The notes under the pieces were generated by a model. It had not been told where the DNA came from. It made no database searches and was given only the letters and a program-made list of their open reading frames with translations. The position numbers were made by a program, and so were the translations under genes. Shown piece after piece: positions 1 to 7,442 of a DNA stretch of 11,587 nucleotides (position 1 is its first letter; each line of letters opens with the position of its first letter). Origin of the DNA: Melioribacteraceae bacterium (GTDB lineage Bacteria > Bacteroidota > Ignavibacteria > Ignavibacteriales > Melioribacteraceae); NCBI GenBank assembly GCA_027036655.1, contig JALWEC010000242.1:1-11587 (forward strand). The letters are read 5' to 3'.

Positions 1-443
1 ACAAAGTACAATATTATAAGAAGCAGTATTCCGCCGATTATATAAAAATAAATAGCGTTCTTCTTTTTCTCCGGAGTTTCTCTATCGCGAGTTTTAACAA
101 CCGAGGAATCGATAAATGATTTATCCGGCTCGACTTCTTTTTCCTTAACGGGTTTATCCGTAATTTTTTCAGCGCTTTCATCTTCGTTAAAATCCGCGCC
201 TTCCTTTGCCAAATCAAATTTATGTAAAGTTTCCTCGGGGTTTAGACCAATCTCGGCGGCGTATTCCCGAATAAATGCCCGCACATAAACTTCGGGCATA
301 ATTGAATAATTACCCGTTTCTATCGCTTCCAAAAATTTTTTATCGATTCGCGTACGAGCGTGAAGTTCGTCAATCGATAGTCCTTTGCTTTCTCTTTGTG
401 TTTTTAATTCCGAAGCAAATTTTTTAAGAATGTTACTATCCAT
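1..443 (-). CDS. RodZ-like helix-turn-helix membrane protein (3' end outside the window)
   Basis: This reading frame is open for 147 codons from ATG at 443 and runs off the left edge with no stop. Residues about 5-73 form a Cro/RodZ-type helix-turn-helix: LSIDELHARTRIDKKFLEAIE, then the conserved MPEVYVRAFIREYA segment. A charged Lys/Glu/Asp-rich linker follows (about 75-128). A hydrophobic stretch (131-147, IYFYIIGGILLLIILYF) begins a transmembrane helix. This order (cytoplasmic HTH, charged linker, single TM) is that of RodZ, a bitopic protein linking MreB filaments to the cell-wall elongation machinery. The periplasmic part that would confirm RodZ is not visible. The start has GGAAAA about 7 bases upstream. 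The gene begins 11 bases after the rsmB stop, so it is probably co-transcribed with rsmB. The family call is strong; the exact role in cell shape is inferred. Confidence 0.8.
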   Translation of the reverse strand, partial: MDSNILKKFASELKTQRESKGLSIDELHARTRIDKKFLEAIETGNYSIMPEVYVRAFIREYAAEIGLNPEETLHKFDLAKEGADFNEDESAEKITDKPVKEKEVEPDKSFIDSSVVKTRDRETPEKKKNAIYFYIIGGILLLIILYF

Positions 444-454
444 AATATTTTCCG

Positions 455-1828
455 TTATCTTACTCGTTTTAATTTAGCCGCAAATGAGCCGTCCATTTTA
501 TGAAGGTGAGGAAATGTTTCCACACAACCGCTTTTCCCTACCAGTTCGCCTGGGAAAACGGTTCTGGCGTCAACAAGTTCAAAATCCAAATTTTCATCAA
601 GAAATGTTTGAATAATCTCAAAATTTTCTTCCGGCTCGATAGTGCAAGTGCTGTAAACGATAAATCCGCCGGGCTTAACAAGTTCCGCCGCTTTCCTCAG
701 CAAATCTATCTGCAATGGATTCAGGTTCCGGATATCCTTAATTTCTCGTTTCCATTTTATGTCGGGCTTCTTTTTTAATGTTCCCAATCCGGAGCAGGGA
801 GCGTCAACCAGAACTCTGTCGAAAAGTTCTTCATCCTCAAAATCAAGCGCGTCAACGGCAATTGTTTTAACGTTCTCGATATTCAGTCGCTCTAAATTTT
901 TTCTTAAAATATTGAGTCGGCTTTCATATTTATCGAGTGCTACAATCTCACCTTTGTTGTTCATCAAATCGGCAAGAAGCGCGGTTTTTCCTCCGGGCGC
1001 CGAACACATATCAAGAACTCGACTCTCCTCTTTCGGCTCAAGCAAATAGCATGGCAAACCGGTGCTTTCATCCTGAATTGTAAAATATCCTTTTTTGAAG
1101 TATTCCCAATCGGCGACGTTGGTCATCGACTTTAATTTTAAATAGCCGGGCAGATATTTTGTATCGTTGAAATCAATATCGACTTTCTGCAGAAGTTCCT
1201 TCAACTCGTAAGGATTGCTCTTAATATTATTAACTCTTATGGTTAAACTCGGTCTTTCATTATTGGCGATTACGAGCTTTTCGGTAAATTCCTTTCCGTA
1301 GCGCCTTACCCAACGTTTAACCATCCAAACAGGATGAGAATAATAATTGCTTAAGTAGTAAACAGGGTCGTCTCCCGGCTTGGCATAATTAATCTTGTCT
1401 TTGCTCCGGATTATATTCCGCAAAACGGCATTAGTGAGGTTTGCCGCCTTCTGTCCCTGCAATTTTTTAATGTATTCAACTGCGTCGTTAACTATCGCGT
1501 ACTCGGGAATTCTATCGAGAAAAAGTATTTGGTAAACCGCTACTCTCAGCGCATTTTTTATGTCCGAAATGCTTTTTGCGTATTGTCCTTTGTAAAAGCC
1601 TGTCAAAACCCAGTCGAGACGAATCATCCATCTGATTACCCCGTGCACTAATTCGTAAAGCAATGCCTTATCCTGCGGAGAAAGCGAGGAATTTCTCAGC
1701 TCTGAATCAATTAGCTTGTCAAGATAAGCATCGGTTTTATCTATTCTGTTCAGAATCTTTACCGCTAATCCGCGAGGACCGTTAAAAATACTCGATTGCT
1801 CTATTTTATTCTCATTATTTTCGTTCAT
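455..1828 (-). CDS. rsmB: 16S rRNA (cytosine-967-C5)-methyltransferase RsmB
   Basis: RsmB transfers a methyl group from SAM to C5 of a cytosine (967 in E. coli numbering) in 16S rRNA. Counted from the start chosen here, residues about 18-150 are the NusB-like RNA-binding domain, beginning GPRGLAVKILNRI. The Rossmann methyltransferase follows, with SAM motif DMCSAPGGKT (273-282), motif IV DAPCSGLGT (Cys345) and motif VI YSTCTIEPEEN (catalytic Cys395). The paired PC and TC cysteines are the hallmark of RNA m5C methyltransferases. Length is 457 aa, close to the usual 430-450. An in-frame ATG at 1873 would add 15 residues (MAKNFVFFKIKLKDT) that do not look like family sequence. I prefer the ATG at 1828 because AAAGGA lies 4 bases upstream, but the longer start also has a weak GGAA and cannot be excluded. 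It is the first gene of a likely two-gene unit with the RodZ-like gene. Confidence 0.95.
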   Translation of the reverse strand: MNENNENKIEQSSIFNGPRGLAVKILNRIDKTDAYLDKLIDSELRNSSLSPQDKALLYELVHGVIRWMIRLDWVLTGFYKGQYAKSISDIKNALRVAVYQILFLDRIPEYAIVNDAVEYIKKLQGQKAANLTNAVLRNIIRSKDKINYAKPGDDPVYYLSNYYSHPVWMVKRWVRRYGKEFTEKLVIANNERPSLTIRVNNIKSNPYELKELLQKVDIDFNDTKYLPGYLKLKSMTNVADWEYFKKGYFTIQDESTGLPCYLLEPKEESRVLDMCSAPGGKTALLADLMNNKGEIVALDKYESRLNILRKNLERLNIENVKTIAVDALDFEDEELFDRVLVDAPCSGLGTLKKKPDIKWKREIKDIRNLNPLQIDLLRKAAELVKPGGFIVYSTCTIEPEENFEIIQTFLDENLDFELVDARTVFPGELVGKSGCVETFPHLHKMDGSFAAKLKRVR

Positions 1829-1924
1829 TGTGTCCTTTAATTTAATCTTAAAAAATACAAAATTTTTTGCCATAGAGTTCCGAAAAATTACATTGACATG
1901 TTGTGAATTTCTTAGTGCGATGCA

Positions 1925-1952
1925 ATTGTAGAATGCTTTAATCTTTTGTTAA
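1925..1952 (-). promoter_or_regulatory. Putative sigma70-type promoter of rsmB
   Basis: Read on the minus strand, TTAACA (1952-1947) and TACAAT (1930-1925) each match the -35 and -10 consensus at 5 of 6 positions and are separated by 16 bases. Transcription would start near 1918, giving a leader of about 45 bases to the ATG at 1873 or about 90 bases to the ATG at 1828. The call rests only on sequence match. If the organism belongs to Bacteroidota proper, its housekeeping sigma factor prefers other elements (TTTG / TAnnTTTG), which would weaken it. Confidence 0.45.
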
Positions 1953-1976
1953 AAAATTTCTTAATCTGAAAATGAG

Positions 1977-2022
1977 TTCCGTAAGAACGACGGAAAGCGG
2001 TAATATTTCCGTCTGGAAACGG
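1977..2022. repeat. Cluster of alternating complementary hexamers (competing hairpins)
   Basis: Four short segments alternate in sense: TTCCGT (1977-1982), ACGGAA (1990-1995), TTCCGT (2007-2012) and GGAAACGG (2015-2022). The best stem is GACGGAAA (1989-1996) with TTTCCGTC (2006-2013), 8 perfect pairs and a 9-base loop. Segment 1 can instead pair with segment 2 (6 bp), and TTTCC (2006-2010) with GGAAA (2015-2019), so the hairpins exclude one another. The cluster lies in the 229-base gene-free stretch between the kinase stop and the rsmB promoter, so it would be in the 3' trailer of the kinase transcript. No T-run follows directly on either strand, so it is not a canonical intrinsic terminator. 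I see no small ORF in this gap. Confidence 0.5.
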
Positions 2023-2049
2023 CGCTCGTCAGCATGTTAAATTTTTGCC

Positions 2050-2069
2050 GGATAATTTAATGGATAATT
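2050..2069. repeat. Short direct repeat GGATAATT x2
   Basis: GGATAATT occurs at 2050-2057 and again at 2062-2069, with starts 12 bases apart, about one helical turn. It lies just downstream of the kinase stop in a very AT-rich stretch. Spacing of this kind could suit a dimeric binding protein, but two copies of an AT-rich octamer may be chance. Confidence 0.3.
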
Positions 2070-2102
2070 GTATAAAAAAATTTTAAGAGGAGAAAATCCC
2101 GA

Positions 2103-4319
2103 TTAGCTTTCTTCTTCAAACGCATCGGCTTCATTAAAAATAAGATTGAACGTCGTTCCCTTTCCTACTTCGGTTTCAACCGTGATATCTATATTATTTA
2201 TGATTGCATATTTTTTCACAAGAGCCAAGCCGAGTCCGTTGCCTTCAAATTTTCGTGTGTATCCTTGCATTTCCTGTGAAAAAGCGTCAAAGAGATTCGG
2301 CAGATATTCCTCCTTAATTCCTATTCCCGTATCGGAAATTGAAATCACCAGCCTGTTTTGCTCGTCTCTGTTGAATACAACTTTTACATAACCTTTCTCG
2401 GTATATTTAATTGCGTTATCAATTAGATTGGATAAAATTTGCCTCATGGAGAATTCATCTACGTATGCCGTAGTATCGACTTCGGGAGTTTCAATAATCA
2501 GCTGCAAACCTTTTTCTTCGGCAATCGGCATCAGCTCCATACTTATTCGTCTCAATATATCCGAGAACAAATCGTACTTGTGCGGATGCGCTTCATACGA
2601 ACCGGTCTGCAAATCAGCCATGTTGAGAATCAGTTCGACAGTTCGCACTATTCTTTGACTGGCGTTTTCAATAGCTTTAAAACTAACCAGCATATCTTCA
2701 TTCATTCGGTCTTCAAGGTCTATTCTGAAAAGGCTGGCATGGCTGAGTATCGTATTTATTGGGGTTCTGATTTCATGAGACATTTGAGCCAAAAATTCCG
2801 ACTTCATCTTGTTTGCGGCGTCTGCTTTTCTTTTGGCTTCTTCAAGTTCTTCTTCCCTTCTCTTCTTTTCGTCAAGTTCAATTTCCAAATCTCGAGCTAC
2901 TATCTCAAGGGCTTTTGTTCTTTCTTCCACAAGATTTTCGAGTTCCAGTTCATATTTTATCAGTTCCTCTTCGGCAATCTTTTTGTATGTAATATCTTTC
3001 AAAGAACCGATTTTTCTAATCGGTTCTCCCGAATTGTTTTTTATGAAAGAAAAATTATCTTCGACGTAAACGTACCGCCCCTTTTTATTTCTTATTCTGT
3101 ACTCCAAAGTTCCGGATTCAGCTTTATGTAAAATTGCTTCTTTTTCACGAATATCATACATCTCTCTATCTTCAGGATGAATAAGCGATTTCATTTTATC
3201 GAGTGTGAATCCGTCTAACTCGGAACTTTTATAACCTATAACGTTTTCAGCGCTTCCTTCTATTATCACGCTGTTTTTCTGCATATTAATATTGTAAACT
3301 AAAATTCCGGTTTTTTTACTAACCGTCTCGAACAAAGCTTTCTGTTCAATAAGTTTATTATTTGCCCGTTTCTCAATACGATAGAAGAAAAATGAAGCTG
3401 TAAAAAGGAACAAAAGTAGAAGAACATTCAGATTCAGAAAACTATTCTGAACTTCGTCCAATTCTTTGAAAACATAAGTAGTCGGCACTGTAATGATGAG
3501 GAACCACTTCCGGTTGGGCAAATTTATTGTTGAAACAGCTGCAAGATATTTGACAACGCCATTGTTTTCAGTTGAATCGACATAAGAAAGTTTAGAATGT
3601 ACTACTCCACTACAGTGAGTTAAGGAACTAAAAAACTTCATCTTGGCATTTTTTTTATTAAATCTGTTTAATCTATCCCCAAATTCATTTTTATAAGGAG
3701 AATAAAGAATTCTTCCGTCTTGGGAAATCAAATATGGTGAAACTTGATCCAAATAGCTTTGCGGAATTAAATATTTATGTGAAATAACAACCGGATCAAC
3801 TAAAAAACTAATGACGCCGAAAAATTTCCCGTTGTCGTCAAAAACGGGATATGCAAATGAAATCGCCCAATAACCTTGAACGGTTTTAAAAATATCGCTT
3901 ACATAAGGAACTCTCTCTTTGAGAATAATTCGGTTATGTTTTTGATACGAAACATCCTTTCCTATCACTTCTTCTTTATTTTTCGACGTAGTATAAATGA
4001 TAATTCCGTTTGTGTCCAATCTTGTAACGGCTTTTATTAAATTCTTATGATTGTAAAAATATTTCTCAATGACAAATTTTGCCTTATCTGTCATATTCTG
4101 AATTTCGGGAAATGAGGATAAAGTTCCCAAATCGTCTAATCTTTTGGATGCAAAATCGGAAATTGCATTTTCCGTCATCAGTGCAAGAGAGCGAAGGGTT
4201 GCGTACTCCTTATTTACTAATTTTTCTTTACTTTTGTTATAAATTTGGAAGGAAATAATGCCCCAGAGCGAAATAAAGATAAATAGAATCAATATGTAAA
4301 TTATTTTAGGGCTTTTCAT
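2103..4319 (-). CDS. Membrane-bound sensor histidine kinase (Cache-like sensor, PAS, HisKA, HATPase_c)
   Basis: This 738-residue protein is a sensor kinase that would autophosphorylate on His and pass the phosphate to a response regulator. TM1 is at about 6-26 and TM2 at about 293-313. The roughly 265-residue extracytoplasmic part between them contains QGYWAISFAYPVFDDNGKFF and FGVISFLVDP, typical of a double-Cache (dCACHE/PDC) ligand-binding domain. A PAS/PAC module spans about 325-447, with GYKSSELDG and HPEDRE. A charged coiled coil follows (about 448-508). The H-box has SHEIRTP with phospho-acceptor His515. The ATPase domain has the N-box NLIDNAIKYT (Asn635), G1 DTGIGI (Asp663) and G2 GNGLGLAL (693-700). 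There is no receiver domain and no response regulator gene in the window, so it is an orphan. The start is fixed by the TM1 segment at the N-terminus; no Shine-Dalgarno is visible before it. The ligand cannot be deduced. It is transcribed divergently from the ABC exporter across a 98-base AT-rich gap. Confidence 0.93.
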   Translation of the reverse strand: MKSPKIIYILILFIFISLWGIISFQIYNKSKEKLVNKEYATLRSLALMTENAISDFASKRLDDLGTLSSFPEIQNMTDKAKFVIEKYFYNHKNLIKAVTRLDTNGIIIYTTSKNKEEVIGKDVSYQKHNRIILKERVPYVSDIFKTVQGYWAISFAYPVFDDNGKFFGVISFLVDPVVISHKYLIPQSYLDQVSPYLISQDGRILYSPYKNEFGDRLNRFNKKNAKMKFFSSLTHCSGVVHSKLSYVDSTENNGVVKYLAAVSTINLPNRKWFLIITVPTTYVFKELDEVQNSFLNLNVLLLLFLFTASFFFYRIEKRANNKLIEQKALFETVSKKTGILVYNINMQKNSVIIEGSAENVIGYKSSELDGFTLDKMKSLIHPEDREMYDIREKEAILHKAESGTLEYRIRNKKGRYVYVEDNFSFIKNNSGEPIRKIGSLKDITYKKIAEEELIKYELELENLVEERTKALEIVARDLEIELDEKKRREEELEEAKRKADAANKMKSEFLAQMSHEIRTPINTILSHASLFRIDLEDRMNEDMLVSFKAIENASQRIVRTVELILNMADLQTGSYEAHPHKYDLFSDILRRISMELMPIAEEKGLQLIIETPEVDTTAYVDEFSMRQILSNLIDNAIKYTEKGYVKVVFNRDEQNRLVISISDTGIGIKEEYLPNLFDAFSQEMQGYTRKFEGNGLGLALVKKYAIINNIDITVETEVGKGTTFNLIFNEADAFEEES

Positions 4320-4366
4320 TTATATTTAAATATTATTACTTTATTATCGAATATTTTTTTAAAAGT

Positions 4367-4395
4367 TTAACTTATTCTTAATATATTTATATAGA
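4367..4395 (+). promoter_or_regulatory. Weak candidate promoter for the ABC exporter in the divergent intergenic region
   Basis: The 98-base gap 4320-4417 must carry promoters for both the kinase (minus) and the exporter (plus) and is over 80% A/T. For the plus strand the best pair I see is TTAACT (4367-4372) and TATAGA (4390-4395), each 4 of 6 to consensus, with a 17-base spacer. It would start transcription near 4402, very close to the AGGAG ribosome site at 4407-4411. I cannot single out a convincing promoter for the kinase; several TAATA/TATAT strings are equally good. Confidence 0.25.
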
Positions 4396-4417
4396 GTACA
4401 AATAACAGGAGCGCACA

Positions 4418-5344
4418 ATGCACCCTCTAAGAATTAAAAATTTAACTAAAAATTTCGGTGAACTCCGTGCCGTAAATCACATAAGTTTCGATGTTCCGGA
4501 GAGCTCAATTTTCGGATTAATCGGACGAAACGGCGCGGGGAAAACCACCACCATAAGAATGTTAATGAATATATACCTTCCCGACGAAGGTGAAATTATT
4601 TTCAGAGGCAACAAAATTACTCCCAAATTTAAAGATTACGTAGGATATCTACCGGAAGAACGCGGACTTTATAAAAAGATGAGCGTTATCGACACGCTTC
4701 TTTTCTTTGCCGAAATAAAGGGAAAATCCGGCTCGGACGTTAGAAGGAAAGCGTATGAATATCTTGAGCGTTTTGAATTGCTGGAAAGAGCGTCGTCAAA
4801 AATTCAGGATTTATCGAAAGGTAATCAGCAGAAGATACAATTTATCTCAACGATTCTTCACGACCCCGATTTTATTATACTTGACGAACCGTTCTCCGGT
4901 TTAGACCCAATTAATACCGAGTTACTGAAAGACATAATTCTTGAAATGAAAGAGAAAAACAAAGTAATAATCCTTTCGACTCACCTAATGGACTACGCCG
5001 AAAAACTTTGCGACCACATCGCAATGATTGATCACGGAAATTTAATTTTACACGGAAACCTTGAAGAAATTAAGAAAAGGTTTTCGGAAGGGAAAATCAC
5101 CGTAATTCACGAAGGAGATATTTCTTTTATAAATCAACTCCCTTATGTGCAGAAAGTCGCAGATTTCGGCAACCGCACGGAAATAAAGGTTAACGACTCG
5201 CATCATACTCAGGACTTGCTTAAAACGCTCGTCGAACGAAATGTGATTATCAACAAATTTTCTGCCAATGAAACATCGCTTCACGAAATATTTGTTGAAC
5301 TTGCCGAGAACAACGGCTCGGAACAATTAAAGGGAGAATTTTAA
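4418..5344 (+). CDS. ABC exporter ATP-binding protein (NatA/YhaQ type)
   Basis: This is the cytoplasmic ATPase of a two-component ABC-2 exporter. In its 308 residues I see Walker A GRNGAGKT (36-43), the Q-loop region GYLPEERGLY (77-85), ABC signature LSKGNQQK (132-139), Walker B FIILDEP (152-158), the D-loop SGLD and the switch His189 (ILSTHLMD). Residues about 220-308 form the accessory C-terminal region typical of NatA-like subunits, ending in LHEIFVELAENN. The Q-loop carries Glu80 where most ABC proteins have Gln; this GYLPEERGLY form recurs in the NatA/YhaQ branch, as I recall it. AGGAG lies 6 bases before the ATG. The partner permease starts one base after this stop. NatA/NatB exports Na+ in Bacillus, but related pairs carry other substrates, so the cargo is not assigned. 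It lies divergent from the histidine kinase. Confidence 0.93.
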   Translation: MHPLRIKNLTKNFGELRAVNHISFDVPESSIFGLIGRNGAGKTTTIRMLMNIYLPDEGEIIFRGNKITPKFKDYVGYLPEERGLYKKMSVIDTLLFFAEIKGKSGSDVRRKAYEYLERFELLERASSKIQDLSKGNQQKIQFISTILHDPDFIILDEPFSGLDPINTELLKDIILEMKEKNKVIILSTHLMDYAEKLCDHIAMIDHGNLILHGNLEEIKKRFSEGKITVIHEGDISFINQLPYVQKVADFGNRTEIKVNDSHHTQDLLKTLVERNVIINKFSANETSLHEIFVELAENNGSEQLKGEF

Positions 5345-5345
5345 T

Positions 5346-6611
5346 ATGAACACAAATAAAGTTAAAGGAATAATAAAAAGAGAGCTTAAGGATAAACTTT
5401 TCGCAAAGAGTTTTATTATTATGACGTTGCTGATTCCGGGCATCATTATTTTGTCAATCGGAATTCAGGCTTGGGTGAACAGCTACGAAGAGGAGTCTGC
5501 AAGCAAAGCGCTTATCGTTTCTGAAATTCCGGGACTGACAAACGAACTAAAAGAAGAATTTAATCAGGATAAATCGATAAAAGCGAAAGACTACATTATT
5601 TCGTACGATGAAATGAGCAAAGCTGATTTTGAAATAAACATAAAAAAACTTAAACCGCTTTTGTTGGACGAATCGTTAAACGCAATAATTTTCATACCTA
5701 AAACGGCTTTAAAAAATAAAGAATTGATATACTATTCGAAAAATCCTAAAAACAGAGCTTTGAAAAGCAAACTGGGAAGCGTAATTAACAATGTTTTAGT
5801 CGCCAAATATTTTTCTGGCAGAGAGCTGAATAAGAAGGATATCGCGTTTGCCAAAAAGTCGATTGACTTCAATTCCATGAAAGTCAGCGCGGAAAAAATT
5901 CAGGAAGAAGGTTTAGGACCGGAAATTTTATCTTTCGGTTTCACCTTTCTGCTCTATATGGGATTAATGCTCTCCGGCACATTAATTTTACGCTCGGTTA
6001 TTGAAGAAAAAAGCAATCGTATCGTCGAAGTTCTTCTTTCGTCGGTAAGCAGCAGCGATTTAATGATCGGCAAAATTATCGGCGCATCAATTACCTCTTT
6101 GGCTCAAATGTTTATCTGGCTTGTTCCGGTAATAATTATTTTTTCAACGTCATGGTTCATGCTCCCGGTCAAATTTACTTTTTCAATTTCTATCTGGGAA
6201 TGGCTTTATTTCTTCTTAAACTTTCTGATTGGCATAGTTACGTTCCTCGGGCTTTTCGCGGCTGTCGGGGCAATTTTCGACAACGATCAGGACGCGCAGT
6301 CTGGTTTGTGGCCCTTAATGATGTTGATTATGATTCCCTTTTTCATTGCGCTTTCGGTTGGGAATAATCCTTCCAACTCCCTTGCCGTCTGGACTTCCGT
6401 GCTCCCCTTTTCATCAATAATTGTAATGCCTGCAAGAATGACACTTGTTGACGTTCCGGTTTATCAATTTGTTATTTCAATTATTGTTAATCTTGCGACA
6501 TTAATTGTTATTTTCCCTGTCGCAGGAAAAATTTACAGAATCGGAATTCTAATGACCGGTAAAAAGCCGACTTGGAAAGAGGTTGCCGGATGGGTGAAAC
6601 TGAAAAGTTAG
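5346..6611 (+). CDS. ABC-2 type exporter permease (NatB/YhaP type)
   Basis: This 421-residue inner-membrane protein is the permease partner of the ATPase immediately upstream. The gap is a single base, and its ribosome site (AAGGGAG) lies within the last codons of the ATPase gene, so the two are translationally linked. TM1 is at about 22-42. A large soluble loop follows (about 45-192), probably extracytoplasmic. Five more membrane segments lie at about 195-217, 247-270, 286-311, 322-338 and 373-395. The conserved stretch EEKSNRIVEVLLSS, followed by SDLMIGKIIG (220-246), is the signature of the ABC2_membrane_3/NatB family and precedes the third TM. The length fits the family. No substrate can be read from the sequence. 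The gene ends 9 bases from the murI stop on the opposite strand, with no clear terminator between them. Confidence 0.92.
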   Translation: MNTNKVKGIIKRELKDKLFAKSFIIMTLLIPGIIILSIGIQAWVNSYEEESASKALIVSEIPGLTNELKEEFNQDKSIKAKDYIISYDEMSKADFEINIKKLKPLLLDESLNAIIFIPKTALKNKELIYYSKNPKNRALKSKLGSVINNVLVAKYFSGRELNKKDIAFAKKSIDFNSMKVSAEKIQEEGLGPEILSFGFTFLLYMGLMLSGTLILRSVIEEKSNRIVEVLLSSVSSSDLMIGKIIGASITSLAQMFIWLVPVIIIFSTSWFMLPVKFTFSISIWEWLYFFLNFLIGIVTFLGLFAAVGAIFDNDQDAQSGLWPLMMLIMIPFFIALSVGNNPSNSLAVWTSVLPFSSIIVMPARMTLVDVPVYQFVISIIVNLATLIVIFPVAGKIYRIGILMTGKKPTWKEVAGWVKLKS

Positions 6612-6620
6612 AAAATCTTT

Positions 6621-7442
6621 TTACCTTATTTCATCCAAATCAATTTTCATGATATTGAGGATTTTCCGTCCGAGGAATCTTTCCGCGACAAATGTAAATT
6701 TACGGGGCATATCGGTAACATAAAATAAGTCCGCTCTTTTCTCGGCATTGTCGTTCAGAAGATTTCTTCCCTGCAAATAATCCTCGACAACCGTAGCGGC
6801 GGCGCTGCCGGAATCTATTAGTTGGACTTCGTTTCCGACGGCTTCCTGAATCACCTCTTTCAACAACGGGTAATGTGTACATCCGAGAATAAGCGTATCA
6901 ATTTTCTCTTGGGAAAGCTCGCTTAAATATTCCCTTGCGATTATTTTTGTCGCTTCATGGTCGGTCCAACCTTCCTCGGCAAGCGGAACAAAAAGGGGAC
7001 ACGCTTTTTCAAAAATCTTAGCGCCTGATTCGCTCTTCAATATTTCCTTGGAATAAGCGGCGTTCCCAATTGTGGAATCGGTTCCGATTACTCCGATTCT
7101 TTTATTCTTTGTTGAGCTCAAAGCCGCTTTTGCGCCAGGGTTAATCATCCCGACAATGGGCACGTCAAATTTTTCACGGAGAACATCAAGCGCAACCGAC
7201 GAAACCGTATTGCATGCCACAACTATCATCTTGACGTTTTTCTTCATTAAAAATCCGGCGTCCTGCAACGCATATTCGATTACGGTGCTGTTTGATTTCG
7301 TGCCGTAAGGAACGCGCGCCGTGTCGCCGAAGTAAACAATGCTCTCTCTTGGCAGAAATGTGTTCAACTCCTTAACTACGGTTAAGCCCCCGATTCCTGA
7401 ATCAAAAACGCCTATCGGATTGGATTTATTCATAAAGTGCAT
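6621..7442 (-). CDS. murI: Glutamate racemase
   Basis: MurI interconverts L- and D-glutamate without a cofactor and supplies D-Glu for the second residue of the peptidoglycan stem peptide. The 273-residue protein has the N-terminal GVFDSGIGGLTV motif (Asp14, Ser15), the substrate-binding stretch YFGDTARVPYGTKS (37-50), the first catalytic cysteine in VVACNT (Cys77) and the second in LGCTHYP (Cys188, His190). All key residues are present and the length is normal. The ATG at 7442 directly abuts the glnD TAA, so ribosomes finishing glnD could re-initiate here. A second in-frame ATG at 7433 (residue 4) fits the family equally well, since MNKSNPIGVFDSG is a usual start. It is probably co-transcribed with glnD. 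Confidence 0.96.
   Translation of the reverse strand: MHFMNKSNPIGVFDSGIGGLTVVKELNTFLPRESIVYFGDTARVPYGTKSNSTVIEYALQDAGFLMKKNVKMIVVACNTVSSVALDVLREKFDVPIVGMINPGAKAALSSTKNKRIGVIGTDSTIGNAAYSKEILKSESGAKIFEKACPLFVPLAEEGWTDHEATKIIAREYLSELSQEKIDTLILGCTHYPLLKEVIQEAVGNEVQLIDSGSAAATVVEDYLQGRNLLNDNAEKRADLFYVTDMPRKFTFVAERFLGRKILNIMKIDLDEIR

Noticed and set aside
1989..2013. 8-bp perfect hairpin as an intrinsic terminator for the histidine kinase
   Set aside because: There is no T-tract immediately after the stem on the minus strand, and the hairpin lies about 90 bases beyond the stop, so the standard terminator pattern is not met.
2439..3131. 230-codon open frame on the plus strand antisense to the histidine kinase
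   Set aside because: It is the longest opposite-strand frame, but it lies wholly inside the well-supported kinase gene. Its product is Phe/Ser/Ile-rich with no recognisable motif, as expected for the complement of Lys/Glu-rich coding sequence.
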